Shown: positions 54,801-64,000 of the stretch, one piece after another
Layout of the letters: each line of letters begins with the position of its first letter
Numbering within the stretch: position 1 is the stretch's first letter
Assembly (NCBI RefSeq): GCF_033807575.1
Contig: NC_084729.1
Span: forward strand, 1,736,001-1,800,000
Origin: Cydia pomonella
Lineage: Eukaryota > Arthropoda > Insecta > Lepidoptera > Tortricidae
Length of the DNA: 64,000 nucleotides
Direction: 5' to 3'
Notes under the pieces: model-generated
Told to the model about the DNA's origin: nothing
Database searches by the model: none
Seen by the model: only the letters and a program-made list of their open reading frames with translations
Program-made: the position numbers and the translations under genes

Positions 54801-56191
54801 TTTTTAGGGTTCCGTAGCCAAATGGCAAAAAACGGAACCCTTATAGATTCGTCATGTCCGTCTGTCTGTCCGATTATGTCACCGCCACTTTTTTCCGAAA
54901 CTATAAGAGCTATACTGTTCAAACTTAGTAAGTAGATGTATTCTATGAACCGCATTAAGATGTATACACAAAAATAGAAAAAAAACAATAAATTTTGGGG
55001 GTTCCCCATACTTAGAACTGAAACTCAAAAAATATTTTTTCATCAAACCCATACGTGTGGGGTAGGTATCTATGGATAGGTCTTTAAAAATGATATTGAG
55101 GTTTCTAATATCATTTTTTTCTAAACTGAATAGTTTGCGCGAGAGACACTTCCAAAGTGGTAAAATGTGTGCCCCCCCCCACCCCGTAACTTCTAAAATA
55201 ACAGAATGAAAAATCCAAAAAAAATATATGATATACATTGCCATGCAAACTTCCACCGAAAATTGGTTTGAACGAGATCTAGTTAGTAGTTTTTTTTTAA
55301 TACGTCATAAAATTAAAAAAAAATTTTTTGTTCGTCAAATCCATACGTGTGGGGTATGTATGGATAGGTCTTCCATAATGATATTTAGGTTTCTAATATC
55401 ATTTTTTTCTAAGCTGAATAGTTTGCGTGAGAGACGCTTCCAAAGTGAAAAAAATTGTGTCCCCCCCCCCTGTAACTTCTAAAATAACAGAATGTATGTA
55501 CGAGTATCAACGAACCTGCCCGTGCATACATATACATGGATGAATGAATACAGATTCACTCAAGTTACTGATAACTTTATTGTTACTAACTGATAACTTT
55601 GTTTTCCGCTTACTGCTCCTAGACTAGCTACTTATTATTATTAAGGTAGGGCACTCAAGGTCTATTAACACATTACTTATGTTTACATTATTTTTTGTAC
55701 AAGACTGTTTGTTGCCTAAATAAATTAAAAAAAAAAAAAAACGAATGAAAAATCTAAAAAAAATATATGATATACATTACCATGCAAACTTCCACCGAAA
55801 ATTGGTTTGAACGAGATCTAGTAAGTAGTTTTTTTTTAATACGTCATAAAATAAAAAAAAAAAAAAATCATCAAACCACCAACCAAAGAGTGTGGGATAT
55901 TTATGGATAGGTCTTCAAAAATGATATTTAGGTACCTAATATCATTTTTTTCTAAACTGAATAGTTTGCGCGAGAGACACTTCCAAAGTGAAAAAAATGT
56001 GTGCCCCCCCCCCCCCCCCTGTAACTTCTAAAATAACAGAATGAAAAATCTAAAAAAAATATATGATATACATTACCATGCAAACTTCCACCGAAAATTG
56101 GTTTGAACGAGTCTAGTAAGTAGTTTTTTTAATACGTCATAAATGTACGGAACCCTTCATGGGCGAGTCCGACTCGCACTTGGCCGCTTTT
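54801..56191 (-). repeat. Family D, copy 5, several monomers
   Basis: Reverse: hairpin end at 54805-54845, GCGAGTCCGACTCGC start at 56162-56177. Interior monomer present about three times (C-runs at 55170, 55460 and 56003), interrupted by a retroposon (55497-55741). Family C follows with no gap. Confidence 0.85.
55497..55741 (+). mobile_element. Poly(A) retroposon in family D copy 5
   Basis: Ends CCTAAATAAATT plus a run of A at 55728-55740. The GAATG of the D monomer (CAGAATGAAAAATC) occurs on both sides, as a target duplication. Source element unknown; likely a LINE 3' end. Confidence 0.7.
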
Positions 56192-56192
56192 T

Positions 56193-56515
56193 TATACTAC
56201 GCCGGTGGCAAACAAGCATACGGCCCGCCTGATGGTAAGCAGTCTCCGTAGCCTATGTACGCCTGCAACTCCAGAGGAGTTACATGCGCGTTGCCGACCC
56301 TAGCCCCCCTTCCCCTCGTTGAGCTCTGGCAACCTTACTCACCGGCAGGAACACAACACTATGAGTAGGGTCTAGTGTTATTTGGCTGCGGTTTTCTGTA
56401 AAGTAGATCTGGAATGACATCCACTGGCTGTGCCCTACCACACAAAGCGAGATGACACTCACAATGCCCATCCCATACCTCTCTTTTGGACGTAGTTTAA
56501 GGACGTACCCGGGAC
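56193..56515 (-). repeat. Family C, reverse copy
   Basis: ACTACGCCGGTGGCAAAC to GACGTACCCGGGAC. Short internal deletion near 56400. Confidence 0.85.
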
Positions 56516-56754
56516 TCTACACGATGGCCCAGCGCAGGCCAGTCCAAGGGACGCATTTATGCGTTAGAGGGGGTAAGTGATATTGCTATCTCATTCCAAC
56601 GCATAGCTGCGCGGTAAACAAGAATTAACGAACGAGTGTATATTGAGCCCCGAACGCAAAGGCGAGAGATTAATCAACACGAGTTTGTAATTCATGTGCC
56701 GCCCGTGGCACACACAATGTTTCTATCACACTTGTTAACGGCTTCCTAGCCTTA

Positions 56755-57005
56755 GGTAGTGACCCTGCCTATAGGAGGCCCTGGGTTTGAATTCCGGTCA
56801 GGGCATTTATTTGTGTGTTTATCACGAATATTTGAACCTGAGTTATGGATGTTTTCTATGGATCTAAGTATGTATTTATCTATATAAGTAAGTATGACGA
56901 CCGGTTTGGCCTAATAGTGGGTAGTGACCCTGCCTACGAAGCTGTTGGTCCCGGGTTCAAATCCTGGTAAGGGCATGTATTTGTGTGATGAGCATGGATA
57001 TTTAG
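56755..57005 (+). mobile_element. Two partial SINE A copies in tandem
   Basis: First copy 56755-56880 (AGTGACCCTGCCTATAGGAG ... ATGTTTTCTATGG), second 56897-57005 (GACGACCGGTTTGGCCTAAT ... GAGCATGGATATTT). Both stop before the 3' part. Confidence 0.8.
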
Positions 57006-57028
57006 ACATAATTAAATAGAAATAAAGG

Positions 57029-57645
57029 TTGCTTTTTGAAATGCCTCGAAGAAAAATAACATGTGATGAATCTGTGGGGTTGTTTATACAGGATTATCCC
57101 GAGTTAGAGGCTCGCGTTACAAAACTATTTTGCTCAAAGTGCAATGTTAGTTTTTGTAAAACAAAATCTTCTGTGAAACGTCATTTTAACTCGGAAAGAC
57201 ACACTTCTCTCAAAAAAGATTTTAGGTTGGAACTGACAAAATTTCTAGTAAGCTGTGACATACCGTGGTCTCAGATAGAGCTTCCTGTATTTAAAAATTT
57301 TATTGAAGATTACGTATCTGGAAAATTTTAAAAAACTGTTGAGGTCCCTTCAGAATGTTTGCTGAGGCAGACTTACGTGAATGAATTATACAACGAAGAG
57401 ATGGAAAAAATTAAAGACGAATTAAAAGACGCGTATATATATATGTAAGTGTTGATGAAACCACAGATGATAGAGGTCGCCAAATCGCTAACGTGATAGT
57501 AGGTGCTATGCTTGAAGATGATGTTGGAACTCCACACGTGCTGTCAAGAAAATGTTTGAAAGAAACAAACAATATCAGTATAACTAATACTGTAAAAAGT
57601 GCCCTGGATGATTTGTGGCGAATTTTTGTCGTATATTACGAAAAT
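57029..57645 (+). pseudogene. hAT transposase of CGGBP1 type, broken
   Basis: The first frame (100 codons; likely start MPRRKITCDE at 57041) has a BED-like finger, C-x2-C at CSKC and H-x5-H at RHFNSERH, then PVFKNFIEDY. After a shift near 57328 comes VPSECLLRQTYVNELYNEE; a (TA)n tract at 57435-57448 breaks the frame again, and VSVDETTDDRGRQIANVIVG follows with the first catalytic Asp region of hAT transposases. It stops near 57645. CGGBP1 is a vertebrate protein derived from this type of hAT; the name here is only a similarity, not orthology. The remaining catalytic and dimerisation parts are absent. Confidence 0.8.
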
Positions 57646-57929
57646 CACTTAAGATCAACAAAAAGTAAATAAAATTGTATTAAATTAAAACGTGGATATT
57701 TATTTAAGTTGATATGTCGATTACAGGTTATTATTTACTAACAGAGTGTAAAGCAAGATTAATTAACCTTATGCAGCAAAAACTTCGTGCTAGTTATGAT
57801 GAACTTCTTGGAGGCTTATAATTTGTAGGCAGAAAAGTCTGTTTTTACTAAATGGACTGTCTGTTTTACTACTTCTTTAACAAATTCAATGGTACAAGTT
57901 CAACGCAGCTGGCCAACTTTATTGTCACG

Positions 57930-58010
57930 CGTGCAATAGAGTACCTATTTAAGAGCAAGTTCGGCCTGGCCAGCCACATTAGGGCTCATGCTAGACAACG
58001 TCCATATTGT
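57930..58010 (+). mobile_element. LINE C-terminal finger fragment
   Basis: FKSKFGLASHIRAHARQR is the second half of a C2H2 finger like that at 6164-6640; the Cys pair lies in a shifted frame upstream. Confidence 0.55.
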
Positions 58011-58477
58011 TTATTTAGGGTCGCCGTCATCGAAAACGATGAGGAGGACTATATGTATAATTTGCAAGTTATTATACTGCATATTATTACCGTGTCCACA
58101 ATAACACTAAGTGGATTCAACAATTGTTCCCACAAGTTCATTGTGAAGGTCGAGTCATTAATGACTACTGTTTCAGCGTCAAAAATAACTATACATTCCT
58201 CGCCTTAACACAAGCGAGAAAGGTGCAAATGTGTTGAGATGTTTTTGATGTTCGTGCGTACATTTATTCAAGTTTTAAGCGAAAGTATTTGTATAGCTCA
58301 ATGGGACTTGTTTGAGAATGACAGGTCTAATTTGTAGCTAGGGAATTTCTAAAGAAAATGTATGGCTGGTTCCGAGTGTTCCGACTTAAGGCTTCTACAC
58401 ACGTGGCAACAAATGCCAAACGATTTTAGATTTTAAGTCGAAGGGGGGGGGGGGACGCCCCGAAACCGCCTTTCCAT

Positions 58478-58545
58478 ACAAACGTAGTCCCCATTTTCCC
58501 CTCTGGATATTAACATTATTGATAATACTTTTACTCAAGATATAT
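58478..58545 (+). repeat. Family E repeat
   Basis: CCATACAAACGTAGTCCCCA then CTCTGGATATTAACATTAT. Others: 61355-61435, 61705-61751 plus 62163-62215, and 62405-62460 (reverse). A G13 run lies just upstream at 58444. Confidence 0.7.
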
Positions 58546-58631
58546 AAGTATAGGTACTTCTGATCAAAAGTCTTTCGCCTTTATAGTTACACGAGATAAT
58601 TCAAAGTTTGTACGGAGCGGAGCGTGACCGG

Positions 58632-59396
58632 TTTTTTAGGGTTCCGTAGCCAAATGGCAAAAAACGGAACCCTTATAGATTCGTCATGTCCGTCTGTCTG
58701 TCCGATTCTGTCACAGCCAATTTTTCCGAAACTATAAAAGCTATACTGTTCAAACTTGGTAAGTAGATGTATCCTATGAACCGCATTATGATGTTTACAC
58801 AAAAATAGAAAAAAAAACAATAAATTTTGGGGGTTCCCCATACTCAGAACTGAAACTCAAAAAATCTTTTTTCATCAAACCCATACGTGTGGGGTATCTA
58901 TGGATAGGTCTTTAAAAATGATATTTAGGTTTCTAATATATTTTTTTTCTAAACTGAATAGTTTGCGCGAGAGACACTTCCAAAGTGAAAAAATGTGTGT
59001 CCCCCCCCCCCCCGTAACTTCTAAAATAACAGAATGAAAAATCTAAAAAAAATATATCATATACATTACCATGCAAACTTCCACCGAAAATTGGTTTGAA
59101 CGAGATCTAGTAAGTAGTTTTTTTAATAAGTCATAAAATAAAAAATATTTTTTTTTTTCATCAAACCCATACGTGTGGGGTATCTACGGATAGGTCTTCA
59201 AAAATGATATTAGGTTTCGAATATCATTTTTTTCTAAACTGAATAGTTTGCGCGAGAGACACTTCCAAAGTGGTAAAATGTGTGTCCTAAGTGGTAAAAT
59301 GTTGAACGAGATCTAGTAAGTACATTGTTTTTAATACGTCATAAATGGTACGGAACCCTTCATGCGCGAGTCCGACTCGCACTTGGCCGCTTTTTA
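58632..59396 (-). repeat. Family D, copy 6
   Basis: Hairpin end at the left, CGAGTCCGACTCGCACTTGG at the right; two to three monomers, the last one internally deleted. Confidence 0.85.
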
Positions 59397-59996
59397 AATA
59401 TTATATAAAGGAGCTTTTAAAAAAATGTGTGGAACTGGTTTTTTTCGCTTCGCTTCGCTTCTTATAATCATTCAAAAATCGTAAAAAGTTAAATGAGGGC
59501 CATAATTTCTATGATTAATATTCAATAAATTGTGGACAAATATTTTTCATACAGTCAATATCCAGGGAGTTCCCTCCCATCTACGTTTGATTGGAGAAGC
59601 GATCGTCCAATATTTTCAAAATTAGGACTATGCATTTATGCACACAGCTGGGCAATGACTCAATCTTAATTAGTGAAAAGCGATATGTTTGGCGACTATG
59701 ACACATATGCGCCGAATCGATTCGCTCCGAGTGAAATCGAACCAGATAAACTGGTGCGTATCGAAAATTCGAAACCGAATTCGACATGCTGACGATAGTT
59801 TATATGAAAATCGAAATCGAAACATGTTACGCTAAATTGCTGGTATATTAATCATTGATCAAGCTTATCGCGTCGATAAAGACAAAATAGATGACGTCTA
59901 AATTTTATACTATTGTGCGGTGACATAACTTAGGCTGCTTTTCCTCCAAAGAAGGGCGGTGTGAGACGCGTAGCGAGGATCTGGACCGTTGTGAAT
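59397..59996. other. Unannotated stretch
   Basis: (CGCTT)n, three units, at 59446-59460; otherwise nothing recognised. Confidence 0.35.
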
Positions 59997-61040
59997 GTTT
60001 CCACTAGATGGCTCCTCGACACGATGGCCCAGCGCTGGAACAGCGAGATGGCCATGCGATGGTTATGGCTGCTCGATACGATGGCCCAGCGCTGGTACAG
60101 CGATATGGCCATGCGATGGTTATGGCTGCTCGATACGATGGCCCAGCGCTGGTACAGCGATATGGCCATGCGATGGTTATGGCTGCTCGATACGATGGCC
60201 CAGCGCTGGTACAGCGATATGGCCATGCGATGGTTATGGCTGCTCGACACGATGGCCCAGCGCTGGAACAGCGAGATGGCCATGCGATGGTTATGGCTGC
60301 TCGATACGATGGCCCAGCGCTGGTACAGCGATATGGCCATGCGATGGTTATGGCTGCTCGATACGATGGCCCAGCGCTGGTACAGCGAGATGGCCATGCG
60401 ATGGTTATGGCTGCTCGATACGATGGCCCAGCGCTGGAACAGCGAGATGGCCATGCGATGGTTATGGCTGCTCGATACGATGGCCCAGCGCTGGAACAGC
60501 GAGATGGCCATGCGATGGTTATGGCTGCTCGATACGATGGCCCAGCGCTGGAACAGCGAGATGGCCATGCGATGGTTATGGCTGCTCGATACGATGGCCC
60601 AGCGCTGGAACAGCGAGATGGCCATGCGATGATTATGGCTGCTCGACACGATGGCCCAGCGCTGGAACAGCGAGATGGCCATGCGATGGTTATGGCTGCT
60701 CGACACGATGGCCCAGCGCTGGAACAGCGAGATGGCCATGCGATGGTTATGGCTGCTCGACACGATGGCCCAGCGCTGGAACAGCGAGATGGCCATGCGA
60801 TGGTTATGGCTGCTCGACACGATGGCCCAGCGCTGGACCAGCGAGATGGCCATGCGATGGTTATGCTTGCTCGATACGATGGCCCAGCGCTGGACCAGCG
60901 AGATGGCCATGCGTTGGTTATGGCTGCTCGATACGATGGCCCAGCGCTGGACCAGCGAGATGGCCATGCGATAGTTATGGCTGCTCGATACGATGGCCCA
61001 GCGCTGGAACATGATGGCCCAGCGCTGGAACAGCGAGATT
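59997..61040. repeat. 57-bp minisatellite, about 18 units
   Basis: CGATGGCCCAGCGCTGG recurs every 57 bp from 60022; the last unit is shortened (61010-61035). Because 57 is a multiple of three and the unit lacks stops in several frames, long frames are open on both strands (up to 374 codons on the minus strand, repeating RWAIVSSSHNHRMAISLFQ). I see no start context, introns or non-repetitive domain and do not call a gene. Units 2-4 share GTACAGCGATATGG, 8-11 GAACAGCGAGATGG with GATACG, 12-14 the same with GACACG, 15-17 GACCAGCGAGATGG. Confidence 0.95.
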
Positions 61041-61704
61041 AACCCCATTTTCATTTAACTATCCCAAAACTAAAGACTAAACAAATACAAAAAGTTACAC
61101 ACACAAACTTATGTCACAGTCATTTAACCTATTCATTCAAAAACTGCATAACGGTATTCTTAAACAAAACGAGTTTTAAAACTTCAAAAACTTGAATGAG
61201 TATTTGTTTTTACCGAACATGTATAATAATGGTTATGCTTATTACAATCATGCGCGCAGTTAAAACAAAGATGGTAGAAAGTGAGCCAAGTTATGTAATT
61301 ATTTGACTTTAAAACTTGCGCAGGAGTAACTAATAAGAAAGGGGACGGCTGATTCTCCATACAAACGTAGACCCCATTTTCCTCTCTGAATATTGACATT
61401 ATGGAAAATATTTTTACCTAATTTGATGTATATTAACTAAAAACCTACGGTCTACATTAGATTTTTTCGATTTTTAAATTAGGAGCGAAAAACACATTAC
61501 ATAGAGATGTTTATATTTTCCTAACACGGTAATTTGCATCGTTAGCGCGTTCTCTCTCAGAGGTAGCGCCATCTCTTGACAAATTCGTGTACAAATATGT
61601 AATTTACGGGTAAATTACGAAAATTGCATGTTTTTGTAACTCAGAGATTTTTTAGGACATACGGTGAAATTGAATTTATTTTGTACAGCATTGGGAACTC
61701 TATG
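61041..61704. other. Mostly unannotated stretch
   Basis: Contains one family E copy (61355-61435). Confidence 0.4.
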
Positions 61705-61749
61705 TGGCCACTACTCCATACAAAAGTAGTCCCCATTTTCCTCTCTGGA

Positions 61750-62163
61750 TAGGGCTTGTGCACAAATCACGCGAGGTTCGATAGGGGGGGAGGGGGTAAC
61801 GATAAAATCACGATAGATCACGTTGGGGGAGGGGGGGGGGGGGGGGCGGGTATAAGGAGACCTCGCTTGTATTTTTCTATAATGAACGAAACTAAGAAAA
61901 AATATCAACCACATACTTTTTCTCGGTTTCCTGAAACATAAATCTTCACTTGGCACTTCATAATAGCGAGTATAAACAAGATTTACTCTATACAATACTA
62001 TTTACCTTAAAATTAGGTCGAATGAAAAAATAAAATAAAAATACACGTGAGGTTATGTGGCGTGGGTGGGGGGGATTAGTCAAGAACCTCGCCAAATATC
62101 ACCAAGGGGGAGGGAGGGTCAAAAAAGTAGCCGAAAAAACCTCGCGTGATTTGTGCACAAGCT
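61750..62163. mobile_element. DNA element inserted in family E
   Basis: GGGCTTGTGCACAAATCACG and ACCTCGCGTGATTTGTGCAC-AAGC are inverted ends (about 26 bp). It splits a family E copy between CTCTGGATA and ATACTAACATTATGG. Two G-rich blocks inside (61786-61797, 61825-61848). Confidence 0.75.
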
Positions 62164-62837
62164 CAATACTAACATTATGGAAAATATTTTTACATTAAAT
62201 GATGTATATTAAAAAAAGATTTTGCTCCTGCGTTTGACTTTTTTCGAATTTTTGACTGTGAAACTATGAAAATAATGAGCGAAAAATAGTTTCAATAATT
62301 TTTTTTTAATGCTCCTAACTGTTATAATAATTAAATTTTCGAAAAAAATCAAACGTGCATGGCCGTGGTCGATATACAACAAATTATGTCAAAATATTTT
62401 CACTAATGTTAAAATCCAGAGAGGAAAATGGGGACTACGTTTGTATGAAAAGGTGCGAAACCTTTCGTCTTAAAAGTTACATAAAAGTTTATACAAAATA
62501 TTTCGAAAGCAGGTACTTGTACAATCGGCCTGCCATACATTTTTATACCTACAGTTAAAAAGAACAAATGTGACGCTTTCTGAAAATATTTCATTGAAAC
62601 ACGCTTTTCACGGATATAAATGAAATCTTCCGTAACTTATAAACAATGTCTTTCCAAACACACATGACGCAATGTCAAACGTCATTGGGCATGTGTCAAA
62701 TTGGCATGACTGTGTCAAATCAAACACGGGAGCGTGCGAAAGCTGAAGGTGAAAGTTAAGAATACAAGATGCAACACACTTACTATAGTAGTATAGGTAA
62801 AAACTCGTGTATTTCGAGTCTAGCAATATGAATTTCA
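62164..62837. other. Repeat remnants
   Basis: Right half of the split E copy (62163-62215) and a reverse E copy (62405-62460); otherwise unremarkable. Confidence 0.4.
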
Positions 62838-62935
62838 GTACCCCTAGTGTAAATAAATTCGATTTCCAAACGTGACGTACGCGTTTGCGTTTAGTCTCAT
62901 TTTGTATTGGATTTCGAAAGAGCGCGCCAAGTAGG
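62838..62935. mobile_element. MITE family J, left half
   Basis: GTACCCCTAGTGTAAATAAA ... GAAAGAGCGCGCCAAG, broken by the hAT element that starts at 62936. Confidence 0.85.
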
Positions 62936-63757
62936 GATTGCAAACCGGATTGATTTTCAATCCGGCCGGATCCGGCCGGATTTTGGCCATAACCCGGCCG
63001 GATCCGGCCGGACCGGATCCGGTTTGGTATAGGGATATCAAAATTAATTAAATGACATATTTTTCTAGTTTTTTGCGTAATATGTATTCCTAAATCTATA
63101 ATTTAAAGTTAATAAATAACTTCTTAACAATAAAATAACCCTTAGTAGTAAAAAGTGTGACCTTGTCAATATCACTTAAAAACCCAAATATGAAATCGGT
63201 CATTTATTATATATAACCATTCACAAGTGCTCAAATTTTCGTTTACAATTATAATTTGATCAGTTCCCAAAGCCCGGTAATGAGATGTGGGGTGGGAATT
63301 GGAACTCCTTGAAATGACAAGTTTTTGTAACTCTACATTGATTGAATTCTTTGTAACGTTGACATCCATTCTAGTAAGAAAATAAGATATTTTACTATTT
63401 ACCATACCATACCATTTTAAATTTTCCCTCATTTTTTGCCCAAGAAAGTAGTAGTCTGTATGATTTAAAAAAAAAACCTTTTTTTATTTACAGAAAAGTA
63501 TATTGGTCAAATTATAGGGAATGGAACACGACACGACGATCTCATGCGAAAAATAATAGAGTGTAGGATTGAAATCCATCGCGGAAAGGGACTCCTTAAG
63601 AAAAGTACATCAAATAAAGAATTGGCTAGACGTAGAGTAGCATTATGTACCATTAAGGAAATTGCATAAGATTGGATGAAATTATAAATACAAAAGATTC
63701 TCTCTCAAATTTGAATAGAAAATAAACAATATTTTATCATATATATATATATAAAAC
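62936..63757. mobile_element. Second copy of the 9.7-kb hAT element, partial
   Basis: TAGGGATTGCAAACCGGATT, CCGGATCC subterminal palindromes and the same interior as 9764-10740, including the LINE tail fragment. Interrupted by a SINE at 63758; the rest is beyond the window. Confidence 0.85.
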
Positions 63758-64000
63758 GACGACCAGTTTGGCCTAGTGGGTAGTGACCCTGCCTGCGAAG
63801 CCGATGGTCCCGGGTTCAAATCCAGGTAAGGGCATTTATTCGTGTGATGAGCATGGATATTGGTTCCTGAGTCATGGGTGTTTTCTATGTATTTAAGTAT
63901 TTATAAATATTTATATATTATATATATCGTTGTCTAAGTACCCTCAACACAAGCCTTATTGAGCTTACTGTGGGACTTAGTCAATTTGTGTACTAGTGTC
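63758..64000 (+). mobile_element. SINE family A, in the hAT copy
   Basis: GACGACCAGTTTGGCCTAGT, B box GGTTCAAATCC, runs to the window end. Inserted at a TATATATAAAA stretch of the hAT element. Confidence 0.9.

Noticed and set aside
59997..61040. CRISPR array or a real 339-374-residue repeat protein
   Set aside because: There are no distinct spacers: the whole 57-bp unit repeats. Open frames on both strands follow from a stop-free unit of length divisible by three.

Overview
This looks like repeat-rich, mostly non-coding DNA from a moth or butterfly. The case for Lepidoptera rests on many copies of interspersed families I recognise as lepidopteran: tRNA-derived SINEs with good A and B boxes, poly(A)-tailed elements ending near GACGTAGTAT, and a family bounded by GCGGCCAAGTGCGAG and CTACGGAACCCTAA. 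Base composition, short GT-AG exons and the absence of bacterial-style operons fit an animal nucleus. I cannot name a species.

Host coding content is sparse and lies on the minus strand. Three exons (9375-9560, 7949-8111, 5264-5377) have good splice sites and compatible phases and encode a Ser/Lys/Pro-rich, probably disordered protein segment that I do not recognise. Two of them are clearly duplicates of each other. Further candidate exons on the same strand are at 18446-18506 and 1066-1179. A separate two-exon gene (4486 to 3828, minus), lying in one of these introns, encodes a 91-residue THAP-type zinc-finger protein in which one zinc ligand has changed from Cys to Ser.

The rest is transposons, many of them inserted in one another. 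There are at least a dozen 5'-truncated ends of different non-LTR retrotransposons; hAT elements with exact 8-bp target duplications (9764-11482, 16433-17550, 21184-21327); a hAT transposase pseudogene of CGGBP1 type (57029-57645); a piggyBac-like element with TTAA ends (37478-38868); a solo LTR (19571-19818); about fifteen MITEs with inverted repeats; and about fifteen SINE copies. Three nests can be dated relative to each other: 15690-18240 (LINE, cut by a LINE 3' end, cut by a hAT), 36514-39068 (MITE, LINE, piggyBac-like, mariner-like) and 9754-11832.

Tandem arrays are a second theme: a 93/84-bp minisatellite (1494-2165), an approximately 57-bp minisatellite of about 18 units (59997-61040) that leaves several frames open, long (TA)n and (CA)n tracts, and a dispersed element whose interior of about 280 bp has been amplified in tandem within individual copies. 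Long poly-G/poly-C tracts recur. A 64-bp piece of 5S rRNA gene covering the internal RNA polymerase III promoter sits at 40224-40287.

I found no operon, CRISPR array, virus or complete autonomous transposon. The most interesting points are the THAP microgene, the duplicated exons, the hAT family that carries a retrotransposon tail, and the nests with recoverable empty sites.
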